Below are positions 38,006 through 49,900 of a DNA stretch of 64,000 nt, piece after piece. Made by a program: the position numbers and the translations under genes. A model generated the notes under the pieces. The model was not told where the DNA came from. It searched no databases and was given only the letters and a program-made list of their open reading frames with translations. This DNA is from Nymphaea colorata (lineage: Eukaryota; Streptophyta; Magnoliopsida; Nymphaeales; Nymphaeaceae), in contig NC_045143.1 in the NCBI RefSeq assembly GCF_008831285.2, forward strand, positions 1,027,503-1,091,502. The letters are read 5' to 3'. The stretch's first letter is position 1. Each line of letters begins with the position of its first letter.

Positions 38006-41000
38006 TGTTAGATGACTAACAATTAAAAATCTGCCAAAAAAAAAAAACTGTCACATAAATTTTAGTGAGAGAGAGAGAGGGGGGAAAAGGAAATGTCGGA
38101 CCAGCTGGATGTCATTTGTTGGGTTGGGATAGGCTTGGAGATAAGCAACGGCTTCTTAGTCCGTACTAACGCATGTTGATTTTTTAATGATGTCCTTTGA
38201 ACTCTTTTTGAGAAAGAAAACTCAGGGAGATAAAAAAAAATAGTGAAGATAATCAATATCCAGGACTCGAGTGAAGAAAAAGAGACAAGTTGAGAAGGGA
38301 AGTAGATGGCACTTGAAAATTAATGGTGGCCAAATTTCTAACATCTGATTGACGTAACGAGTGCTGAAACGAAAAAGAAAGAAAATGAAAGAAAGCTAAT
38401 GACGGCAGAGTCGCACTGAGAGCTACAGAACAGTTTTGAGTATTTTGTTGTAAAGAAAGGAAGTCTAGATAACGCACTTACCAAAGTCTCTTCCTCCTTT
38501 TTCTCCTCTCTTTTTTGTTTTTTCTGCAAGAGGGGAGGGAAGGGGAGGAACAAGGGATCGGAATTCGATTCTATCATCTTTTTCTGATACAGAAAACTAT
38601 GATTCAGGTGTTAATTGCCTCTTATAAAGTCAGTGATACCGAATCCATGCGACTAAAGCATCCACAATGGTTTAGTATATAGTAAGGGTCTCTCTCTCTC
38701 TCTCTCTCTCTCTCCCTCCCTCTCAAGAGTCTTGAGGCCAATTATTTGAGCCGATGACTGACATTTTGATGCTAAAGGGAAGACGTGGTCAGAGACTCAC
38801 AAAGTATAATGGGAACAAAGCATGATGAGTTGACTCACTTATACTTGAAGTTGACATCAAAAGTTAGGTGTCTTCTTTTCATACAGAAGCAACTGATCAT
38901 ACCTCTACAATCCATGCGTGAAATTTGTTTCTTTTTAAGTTTTATTTAAGGCGATGAGAGAAAGTATAGAGCTTTCTTTTTGAGCATTATGTTTGTCTTC
39001 AATTATGAAACACATGAGGTGTAGTCTCTGGCAGTGTTACATATTACCCACAAGATGACCTGAATTGCCTCTTGATTTTATTTCATTGAAACATCTGTAA
39101 TCACAAGATAATCTGCTTTATCTTTCAATTATACAAATGCCAAAGTTAAATGATCAATTCATCCGGGGAATCTCCTTTGATATTCATGGCTTGAAACCCA
39201 ATGAGACATCAAGTTCCACTGACTGAAGACCAACCGGGTTGGTGGGCCAATCTTAGTTAAAGATAAGTTGTTGCTTCCTTTTCTTCCTTTTCTCCAACAT
39301 CAAACATAAAGCTATCTGTCCCCAGAAAAAGAACTTGTGGCTGTGCATTTCTCAACCCAATAGTGATTACTGTTGCATATAATAAGTCCATAACTTGGAA
39401 TTCACAAGTGCAAGAATGATGGAAGCATCTATAATTAGGTTCTTACTTTTTGGAATTCAAGCAGTGATTGCTTAATAGCAAAGATTAATAGATTATCCCT
39501 TTGAAAGACTTCAATTACAAAGGTCTTACCATTCTCTTCTCAAAAATGGTAATCTTATAAAGATTGGTTGATGTAAAGGAAGATGTAGACATTAGTCTAT
39601 CAGCTGCTGCACTTAATGCTGCACGGCTTAATTATAAACTACAATTTTGCTTCTGTTACAGCAAATTAAGATCTGGACCAAAACTGTGCAGCTGCATAAG
39701 GCAGACAGCAGATAACATAAGCTGGATTAGGTTGGTGAGCTTTCCTTGACTTCATACCAAAGGTGATTATGATATATAATGTCCTAACGCAAACTTAATC
39801 CAAACCCACCTTAACTCCATGTGGTTTTAGCAAAATACAAATTTTATAACCATGGATTAGGATCCTCATTATCCTTCCCTATAATCCAGGACTCTCTAGT
39901 GAGAAGGGCAGGATCGTGGCTTGAGATCCATGCAGTATTTTGTAATCCATACATCTTTCAAAGAAGGAATCTAAGATCTTTGTTACAAAACAAGGATACA
40001 AAATCTTGGTATCTAAGATCTCAAAACCCCAGATCGCCCTCACATCTGGGAGCTAGAGCTGATAGAACACCCTCATAAATCTAATCTTGTGTTTGCAATC
40101 TTAGTGCCAACAGAAATTCACACTTTCACTAAATTGGATGAAGACAGAACATTTTGCACTCAGACTATGGACAATTCCAGAGCTTGGCCATATTGATTAC
40201 TCTGCTAGAGACCGCTGCATGAAATACGAAGAAGACTAGAATCAAAATTTCCAAAGATGCAAATAAGCATTTTTAAATACATTCAAGATGCAGGTATGTC
40301 TGGCGTTGATATCTTCTATGGACCATTGACATAAACAGAATCTAAGGAAAGGACTCTCAGCCCTCACTCTGCAATAAATATGTTGGTTAAACGTAATTGA
40401 GACATCAATTTTCATGCTCTTTCTGCAACATCAGGAAAAGAAAGCCCTGTTACTTCAAGTACTCTTGCAACTTTCAGAATTTTCAAACCAAATAGAACAG
40501 GCAAAAACTAAAACGTATCTAGTGAGGGATCCTCTTGGAGTATTTGTCTCTGTTCTGAGGTTAAAAATATCTCTCGGATCTCTTCGAGGAGACTGCTAAG
40601 GTAGAGAGGTTTTCAAGGTCAGAATTCCAACTTTCATTGAGATGGCACTGTAACCGATTGAACTTTCCATGGGTAGAAAAATCCTTGCTCTCAAATGCGC
40701 AGTAAGAGGAAAGAAGGGAAAACAGAAAGAGTGGAGAAAAAAAATGAAAAGCAGGAAGAGATAAGTGGAGAGACCACAGGTTAGTGTGCTCCACGTCAGG
40801 TCTGCCATGCCTCTTGTCGTCTCTTCTCCCCACAACTCCTCAAAAACTAGTTTTTCTTGTATAGTCCGTACGTCAATGGGCCCCCTGCTACCACAAATCT
40901 AACGGCTGATTTTATCATGACGGCATTTCCCACTTTGATTAATGAAAATGCCACCCAATACATAATGCTAAGCATACCAACATAAAAAGTATGTTAACCA

Positions 41001-41935
41001 ATATTATACATTATCTCAACAAGAATTGTATATTCAATTAATTGTTAATCACAAGGGGTTGCCTTTTTTGCTTAATTATGTTAAAAAAATTGCAAGATTA
41101 GAGGAGAGGTGGATTTTAGCAGATGTGGGGCATGTGCTGATCATGAGTCTCTCTCGATCATTGGATTGTTAATACCATCAGAACTCATCTCAAAATTCAA
41201 GAACCAGCCTGAACCGCTGCTTGATGCTTTCTCCTGTTTTGTTTTGTTGAAAAATCGTATGCCATCGTAAGGGTAAGCGTTGTTTCTGCCTTACATGTGG
41301 TCAATGAAGCGGAGTAGCACTGTCGAGGATGTTTTCTGACATAAACTTAGGAAGAAGGCTGTTAAATGCAATAAGTAAAAAATAGATGAGCTTTTCTGTG
41401 TTTATCAGACTTTGTTGGCATTTGTCATCAGCACATATGCAAAGCCTGACAGCGAGACATCACTCATAATTGCAATGTGATGGTTGCACCAAGGGCAATA
41501 AGAAACCCATTTGAGCAATTGCTCTTCTCCTTGGACCAACAATTCTCAATTCTTTTTTCAGAAATGCCTGAAAGTGACTTGCTTTGTTTGCTGTAGCATT
41601 ACCAAAACAAACCCTAATTCCTACCAGGGTTAAGGACCACATTAGCTCTAGACTAGCGTAGATTTGAAAAAAGCATTATACTACAAACATATGAGACATA
41701 AAACGTAAAAAACCTCAACCCAGAGTATCAAAGCCAACAATTATTGGAATTCAAAAATGTTGGTATCTTTTATAAACAAAGGAACTTGAAGAAAAATGTT
41801 TTATTGGTGTTATGTGGGGGGAGAGAGAGAGAGAGAGAGAGGCCAATACTATTAATACGCGGTCTAGGTGCAGAACTTGACGTATAGGTCTAAGTAGTGC
41901 CGGCAGAGGGATAGAGAAAGAGAGGGAGAGAGAGG

Positions 41936-43201
41936 ATGTTGGTGGCAGAGAGAGCTCAGACTCGCAAGGGTCCATGGACCGAGCAAGAAGACCTCCAACT
42001 GGTCTGCTTCGTGGGAATCTTTGGAGAGAAGCGCTGGGATTTCATAGCAAAAGTATCAGGTTTGAGGGGAGGAGGGTGACTCACTGCTAGGTAGACTTAT
42101 ATTTGGAGCTCTGCTCATGGTGATGGTGGCTTTTATGTTCTTTAACGTATCCTCCCCCTCTTGAACACTTTTCTCTTGTAGGTCTCAACAGGACAGGAAA
42201 AAGTTGCAGGCTTCGCTGGGTCAACTACCTCAGGCCTGACCTCAAGCGTGGAAGGATGACCCCTCAGGAGGAAAGCCTCGTCCTTGAGCTTCATGCTCGC
42301 TGGGGCAACAGGTCGCCTTACTCTCTCTCTCTCTCTACACAGAGTCACACATATGTATGTAGCTACAGTCGTCCACGAATCATCATCGTTATGTCCATTA
42401 GAGTTTATTTGTTCGTTTACTTCATGATTTATGATGTGAAATGACCATCATCATCACCATGGACAGTTAATGGAGTTTTGGATGGTTCCAAATTATATAC
42501 AGGAAATTTGAACTTTGTGTTATTGCTAGATGTGTGCAACTCATCGGTGAGCTCCATCTGAACTTCAAAAGTATGAAAGGAAAATCACGATTTTGAGTTT
42601 GTGAACCTTTTCGCTCTTCTTGATCTCTTTCTGTTAAGGATGGTGGTGACGAGAACAGCTGAATTGCAGGTGGTCAAGGATTGCTAGGAAACTGCCTGGC
42701 CGCACAGACAATGAGATCAAGAACTACTGGAGGACACATATGAGGAAGAAAGCTCAGGAACGCGAGGAGAATTCCTTGTCACTCTCCTCCTCCACCTCCT
42801 CCTGCTCCCTAGCATCATCTTCTTCAGCTTCATCTTCATCGCCTCCGCCTTCGCTGTTGTCGAATCAGCTTCAAGAGGGTTCTCCCCTCAAGGCTGAGGG
42901 GGACTCTCCTCCTGGTGACTCGATGTTTGGAGGAGGAGGAAGTTCATGGGATACAAGCCGTGGAGATGCTGCAAGTGCAGAACCAGCAGAAGGTGGTAGC
43001 GCAGGGAGCTTCATGGAGCAGATGTGGAAGGAGATTGCTGCATCCGAGATCCTCAGCTTTCCTGTTTACGAACCTCTGAAGGAGGACGGAGAATCCATGT
43101 TTCCTTGCACTTCAATGGCTTCCCCTCTGTGGGAGTACTGCTGTGACTCACTCTGGAAGATGGATGAAGATGAATTTTCCATTAGAGACCCTCTTGTGTA
43201 A
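41936..43201 (+). CDS. R2R3-MYB transcription factor, MYB48/MYB59-like, 261 aa
   Basis: Exons are 41936-42059, 42182-42311 and 42670-43201, with GT-AG borders and matching phases, 786 nt in total. The N-terminus holds two MYB repeats that bind DNA in the nucleus. R2 has tryptophans 14, 34 and 54 ([26 protein letters not shown]). R3 has Met67 at the first tryptophan position, then Trp86 and Trp105 ([21 protein letters not shown]). The string [13 protein letters not shown] plus [16 protein letters not shown] and [12 protein letters not shown] is characteristic of the MYB48/MYB59 group. A serine-rich stretch follows (about 114-140), and the tail is acidic with [11 protein letters not shown]. Introns split the MYB domain at the usual plant positions. 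Members of this group are known for alternative splicing of the first introns. The ATG at 41936 follows a GA-rich leader and is the only start giving a full R2 repeat. Confidence 0.93.
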
Positions 43202-45719
43202 GACAGGAAGGAGGCTTGGATTGCGCAGAAAACTACTTGGTCTATATCATGGTGGTCTTGTTTCAAACTATCAACCAAACTTAACCGGACCCAAGTGCGT
43301 GCTTATGCATCTTCACTCTCATAAGCTAGCCAACCACTGAGAGTGTGTGTCTCTTGTATATCAACTTTCTGAATTCTAATGGCATCTTGATCCATCTTTA
43401 AAATCTCATCTTTGGTATCTTTTTATATTTCTTTGCTCAATTTGACATAGGTGCTTGATAAATCGATGAGCACTAAGAGAAAAGGAGTACTGGAGAAAAC
43501 ATGAATAGCGTATGTGCCTAGAAAGTGACAAACAAGGGCCAAATTGTTTTTTTTTTCCTCCTTATTGCATTAGTAGTAACCAAAAGTTGGTTTTTCTAGA
43601 AAGACAACGGCAGTAGGTCCTTTTGGGGAGACAACTAATTAACAGGTTTCATTCCTTGCCTTTTGGAAAGCGAGTGTTCGTTGAGAACATAGTCTCATGC
43701 ATATAATGGACTCAAAGATAGGGATGCAAAAGCCAAAGAGGGTTCCCTTCCTTTTCCTTAGGACGGGGTATAAGTAGACGGCCATTGAAGTCTGCAGGTG
43801 GTGATAAGAACATGGCATATTATGATAAGCCAGGTCAAAGAAATAACTCTCTCTCTCTCTCTCTCTCAAAAAGCACATACTACTTGGATCGGATTCAGAT
43901 CGAATAAATTAAAGTAGTTCTCATGCTCTAAAAAGTCCTGATCCGCTTGGACATGTTGAAGTGGTGGATCTATATAGAGCCAATAAATCGACGTGGTCGA
44001 TAGGTACTCTAATTAAAGATCAAAGATCCAAAAGTGGAAAAGGGCTCTGCCGTTTAGAAGAATCACCGATGATATTAGAGGGATCGGCTATCCTCTATCC
44101 TCATAATCCTCAAGTTTGTACCAAACCTTACCTTGTTCAAGTAAATCGGCGCTTTGAATATAAACAGACACATATACTCAGTCTGAATCAATTTGGTGGC
44201 ATACTGATTCAATTCAGTAGCCGGTTCGAAAGTGCCACCTGTTTAGTAAATTAGTTCGTTTAAAAATGTTTTTTTAAGATTTCTCATATTTTAAATTAAA
44301 TTTTCTATAAAATTTTCTTAAAAAAACCATTCTTTTATATTTCTCCCATAATCCCATTCACTGTCAAAATTCAGCACTAACACACAAATAATCAGTTACA
44401 ATTGGCGTTACTGCTGCAAGTCGATGGATGTAACTTGTGCACATATTCACACACATACAATGCACTCATGCAAAGAAAAGCAACTTTTGGCCTACCACCA
44501 AACAGTGAACGCCACCAAACATGCAAACAGGTGAAGTCGTAGTATTTGTTCATGAAAGTGAGGGTAGGAACGCAGAAAGGTAAGAAATTCTGGAAGTGTT
44601 GAAGATAAGGTGATAAAGGCTGATGCCATGGACCTCCTGAGATCACAAAAGCATTCCCCATTATGTTAAGAAAAAGTGAATACTCAATGAGGTTCGTTGA
44701 TCCACAAGCAAGCAGTGGTTGTTGAGTTGTGGTCCTGTACTGCATATAATTAAAAGTAAACCAGGTCCACCAGGCCCAAGTTTTCTGCTCGCACAAAGAG
44801 AAAGGGCAAGCAGAAAATGGCATGATCTGTTGATAAAATCAAAGCTCAACATAAGGCAGTAGAAGATCAAACGTGTTTGCAGAAAACGAAAACAGATAAT
44901 GAAAAGAAAGAAAGACGCCTAAAAAGATGAGACTCAGCAATGGTTACTATAAAGAGAGAAAGCAGCGTTATGTGCTTCACAACTTTCTGTTTCTGTCTTT
45001 CCATTATTTAAAGACAAGAAAGTGGCCATGGCTCGATAAGCCTTGGATGACCCAAACCCCCATCTGTAGCAAAAGATGCCTCCTGTTGGTGGTCCTCTTC
45101 CTTGTTATACTCAAGATTTTAGGATTCAAACTCTTAAGATTCCATGGCTAAGCAGCCAACATGCTCATGCTCTTTGGAAAAACCGAGTTTCAGTGAAGAT
45201 GGTCCAGACCAGCATAGTTAATATATCCCATGTTCGTGTTTTCTCGCAGCTAATTCAACCAAGAAACATCAAGATTCCTTCACTCAAGGCATCAAAATCA
45301 TAACATTATCTTACCAATTCCAACTCAGATGGTCCTTCTTACCTAAGAACTTCAGAGTTCATCACCTGAACTCCAGCTAAGATCGATCAAACCTGCAACC
45401 AGAACGAGGCAAGCTGCACCACCCGTTGTTTGGTTAATTTGCCCATCGATTTCAAAAAATTAGATCACCAAAACGTTTTATATTAAGGTTTTTTACCACA
45501 AGTTCACATGACGAAGAATCATGGAGTTTATTTACAAGATGCATATGTTAAAAAAACATGGGGGAAAAAGGGGGACCGAATCATGTTGTATACAAGGTCT
45601 ATTGCATGCCCACGTTAAGGACCACTGAAGAAGGCTTAAACATGACGTTTTCGCGTACGTAAACAGGACGACGTAAAAGAAAATTTTGCAGTTTACTTCT
45701 AAAATGAAAGCGTGGATGC

Positions 45720-45900
45720 CTGCAAGATTTTTAACATGGAATTAATTGGGAAGCTTCCGTTGAAGGTCTGGTACGCTCAAAAGCTCTCCCCTTCTCCCTC
45801 CAAGGCCAAGGTCAAGGGCTGATGCCATTCGGAATCGAACCAAGAACTAACTTTATACGAGTTGCTTCTCTGTCCAGCTAACTATTATAGCAAATTTGGT
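45720..45900 (-). mobile_element. Possible tRNA-derived SINE fragment
   Basis: On the minus strand, AGTTAGCTGGACAGAGAAGC (45868-45887) resembles a tRNA A-box arm. GGTTCGATTCC (45831-45841) matches the B-box, with tRNA-like spacing between them. The flanks cannot pair as an acceptor stem, so a working tRNA is unlikely. The outer limits of the element are a guess, and no clear target duplication was found. Confidence 0.3.
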
Positions 45901-45953
45901 ATAAGCCCTTGAGTTGATTATTTTTTTTTTACAAACAAAATTTATTGATATTT

Positions 45954-46262
45954 ATTAGGAATAAGTTGATGCAAAACATATCTTGAGTTGATTATTTTTT
46001 TACTATAGTAGTATTTTATAAAAGCAAAAATGAAGGACTCCCGTAACATTTTGAGAATACAAAAATCCTCATTTTTTATAAAAAATAACTTGAATAAAAT
46101 TTATTTTATATCCAAATAGTTTGTATAAATATATTAGGATGTTTATATTCTATTTAATTTTTTTGCTGAAAAATTATTATGGAAGCCATTCATTTTTGTT
46201 TAACTACTAAATTAAAAAAATGATCAACTTAATATATGTTTTGCATTAATCTATTATTAAGA
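45954..46262. mobile_element. AT-rich inverted-repeat element (MITE-like)
   Basis: Two arms of about 48 bases, 45954-46000 and 46214-46262, are inverted copies of each other with several mismatches. Both share ATGCAAAACATAT followed by AAGTTGAT or GAGTTGAT. The interior is very AT-rich. A 20-base piece of the left arm (CTTGAGTTGATTATTTTTTT) is also repeated directly at 45908-45927. No convincing target duplication was seen, so it may be old. Confidence 0.45.
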
Positions 46263-46321
46263 TCAAAGCAGTAAAGTTAGATTGCAAAAGAAAACTTTAA
46301 CGACAAATCATGTCTATTAAT

Positions 46322-46325
<4 letters not shown>

Positions 46326-46374
<49 letters not shown>
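46326..46374. repeat. Compound (TA)n(CA)n microsatellite
   Basis: About 33 bases of TA repeat followed by about 16 bases of CA repeat, intergenic. Confidence 0.9.
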
Positions 46375-46975
46375 TATAGCATATTTTTAAAGAACAATTT
46401 TTTTGCTGATAACTTTAATTGATACTGATGAAAAAAATAGAGATGAATTCGTCAATACATGTTAACAACTAATATGTCTATAGCCCATAAGGTAGACTTT
46501 GTAAAATCATCTTTCTAATCGAATAATTTCTTGGTGCATTGAGTCTTTGACAAAATCCTTGAAGCTGCTTGAATCAGTTACAAATCTGCAATTACATTTG
46601 GTGAATTGATTATGTTGTTATTGTTCGTTTTTTGTTGTAATTATGTTGACTTTTACTAGTAACTAGAGATGCTCCAATTGATTGAATATCATAAATAATC
46701 GTTTACATTATTTACATGTAACATTTTTTAAGAAAATTGTTGAACTCTGTAGAATCCCGTTTTCGTCAACTTAAAATTTATGTTTGGTCGGGCCAATTTG
46801 CTATATCTTTTTTAATAATGATAACATTCAAGAAACGGTCTTTAACGATATTGGAGCATCACAATCTTGGGCGAGATTTTTGACGCAGCTTCTTCTTTCT
46901 CCTTATCCGAAAACTCCGAAAGAATTGGGGGACGAGGAGAATCGGGGAAGCGGCAGCGCTAAAGCAGACATTTGC

Positions 46976-49900
46976 ATGGCGCGCCCTCGAACCTTGTACC
47001 TCCTCGCCTACAACGTTGTCCAAACATGTGGATGGTCTCTCTCTCTCTCTCTCTCTCTCCCTCTTTTCCCCGGTTGCGCGCTAAATCGCAGGATGCTGCA
47101 GGACGCTTTCTCTCTCTTGGATTCTGGCGAATACTGCACTCACCAAGAGTCTGGATGGCGCTTATTCTTCTGCAGCATCATTAATCGGTCTCTCTCTCTC
47201 GGCAATTCCAGTCCTTGTTTAATTATTTGTCGAATTAAGACCTTCCCAAGTAAAAACCTCTTAATTAGGACATTCTACGTAACTTGATATGGGTTTAAAT
47301 CATGGGTCTTCTTGTTTTTTTTTTCCCCCTTCTGAAGGTTTCTTGCAGCTTCTTGCTGTAATGGAGGTACTGCATGCACTGACAGGTACTGAACTCGAAC
47401 CAATGCTACCAGACCCTCAAGTAGTTTGGTTAATAAGACGTTGGTCTTCCTTTCCTCTCTTCAGGTCTGACTCCTGGTTCGGTGACGCCTGCTCTGTTGC
47501 AATGGGGTGGAAGGACTCATTTCTTGTTCGCAATCGTTCGCCGAATTCCCGAGGTTCATCTCTTTCCTGTTTTTGTCGTCTGTCGTCTATGGTGATCATC
47601 ACGAACACCCCACCACCGTTGCTAATTTATCATTGGTAACTCATCGAGTGGAACGAAACCAGAGAACGCACATATAAAGAATATGGTCGTGTAGGCAATG
47701 GCCCCATAATACCAATACCTCTTTCTTTCCGCAACTTATTGTTCATTGATCATCTTACAGGAGCAAACTAAGTACTAATCCTTAATTGTTGCTGGGCCAT
47801 GAATGGTCCATTATTTTCCGAGCGTGCATTTGCCTGGCTTTTTATGATAAATTCTTTTTTTTTTTTTTTCGCTGGCTCATTTCTTAGTAACTTGAGCTGT
47901 ATCCCTTGTTATAAAGGCTCTGAACATTACCTCAGTTTCTCATAATGCATTCTCCACCAATTCCTTGTGAATCTCACTAATTGGCCTGGGCTGTTCTCCG
48001 TACCATCTAGTGAATGTTTCATCCAATTTTCACGGTATGTTCAATTTCATGTCCAACTTGAGGACCGCTCTTAGGGCTGCATGTCTGCAAAAGTAAAAAA
48101 TGAACACACAGCAGGTGCATGATAATGATTATGAACTTAGCTTCGTGCAAACATCAGTATTTGTGGAATTTATGTTGACTTGAAGTAACATCACTAGGCT
48201 AACGAAAGTGACAAAAACATTTTTCAAGTTTGGAAGCGTGGATGTTATTTTTCGAATGAAAGAACTTTTAACCTTTGTCTAATCGTGGAAGTCACATGGT
48301 GAAGAGGTCTTTCTTTTTCTTTTATCTGGAAGTTGTTTGGCTATTACTTTACGGTTTACACAAAGATGAATTTATCTGAGAGTTGAATGAGGAACCCAAC
48401 TTAGATTATTTTCTGATGTAGTGTAAGCAAACAGGGTTCTTTAGGTTTTATTTTAATGCAGTTTCATCTTTTAAGTGAGTTAACTAGTTTGCCTATTCTA
48501 AAATTCTCTTTTGATCATGCAGGTTCAAGAACTTCCCTCAGTTTTTATTACATTCACGGCATGGAGCATATCTGAGGTATTTGAGCTTTGGCAATTTTGT
48601 AGCTATTATTGCCGAACCAATTCATTCCATGTACCAAGGGCCTTAAAACCATGAAACACCATAGTACTCTCATTAGTTTAAGAGAACTGCTTGTATGTTT
48701 GAACTGATTAGAGTGGAAAATTTTCAGTTGCACCCCAGTGGTTTTTCTACCATTTAATCAGGCGCATTACTGTTCCTGAATCGGGTAATATAACTACTCA
48801 TTTTTTCGAACAGAAGCATGCTTATACTGTAGTTCAAGGAATGACTTACTGGTCAGGTCTTTATGCAGTACTATGATAGATTAATTCTAAAGTTCAAAAC
48901 ATTTTCCTGCAACATGATTATAGGGACAATGAATTGACAGCAAATTGCAACAGTGGCTTCATTGTAAATTATGAACGGTCATGCTTCAAACGGTGCTTTG
49001 GAATTACCATCTGGAAAAGGGAAAGTTATTATTCTTCAAGAACAAGACAGGCATGGTTTCATTTGCATTTGATTTTCCGGAACATAGGGTGCATAATATA
49101 TTTTATAAATTCTAGTCTGATAAAATTTATATTTGAAAAGCCAAAGTTTAGCTCCGATTTTCAGTTAGTATAAATAAGAAAGTAAAGGAAAATGTTAATA
49201 CAGTTAAGTACATCCATCAAGTCCATCTATTATACTGGATGCTAGTATGTTACATTATTGCCATGTTAAGCTGCAGGAGTTAAATATGTTATAGTAAAAC
49301 CATTTGAAATACATTGGATGACTTAAATGGGGAAAAGGCTGATGACAGACACATATGTCATGTTTGGCTCATTTACTTGAAGTCACGGGTTAATCAGCAG
49401 CAATTTTGCAAGTACTCTAAATACCTTGGTTTGGGTGAGTGTATCAAGAACTTAAAAGCTAAATTCAATCAGGAAGTATTGGCATGTGGGATACTCTGTT
49501 TATTGGGCTCTTGGGGGATGGGGAAAAGAAGTTACGAGAAAGCGAAAATGGGTTAAGTTGCTTGGTTGAGCTCATTCGAGGAACTCATGGAAATTCTGTA
49601 AAACTCAGGTGACATGTTAACAGGAAATAGCATTTGAACTAGAATTATGATAGAAAGTCTCTGGATTTTTACACTACAATGAGTGATTCAAGAAAAATAT
49701 GAAGTTTTCTCTCATCACATTTTTTCATCTGATATATGAGCTTGAATATTGGTTCTTTCCCTAAAAATGGATGGAAATGTCGGTGCAATTGGGTATGCTC
49801 AGCGTGTGGAGAGCTGGCTGTTATATTGCAAAAAGCACTAACCTTTCTTGTCTACATTCGTACCTCTTTATCTATGACAGGATGAGATTTTGCGTAACTT

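Larger units (their letters stand above)
43202..46975. other. Intergenic region between MYB and dehydratase genes
   Basis: The left end should contain the MYB 3' UTR. A minus-strand frame at 44392-44823 (143 codons) has no recognisable domain. A SINE-like fragment, an inverted-repeat element and a (TA)n(CA)n array are listed separately. The right end is promoter and leader of the dehydratase gene. Confidence 0.45.

Noticed and set aside
44392-44823. Minus-strand frame of 143 codons
   Set aside because: It is aromatic- and cysteine-rich without motif or conserved block, and there are no convincing splice partners.
45831-45887. A tRNA gene on the minus strand
   Set aside because: A-box-like and B-box-like sequences are present, but the flanks do not form an acceptor stem. 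A SINE remnant is more likely.
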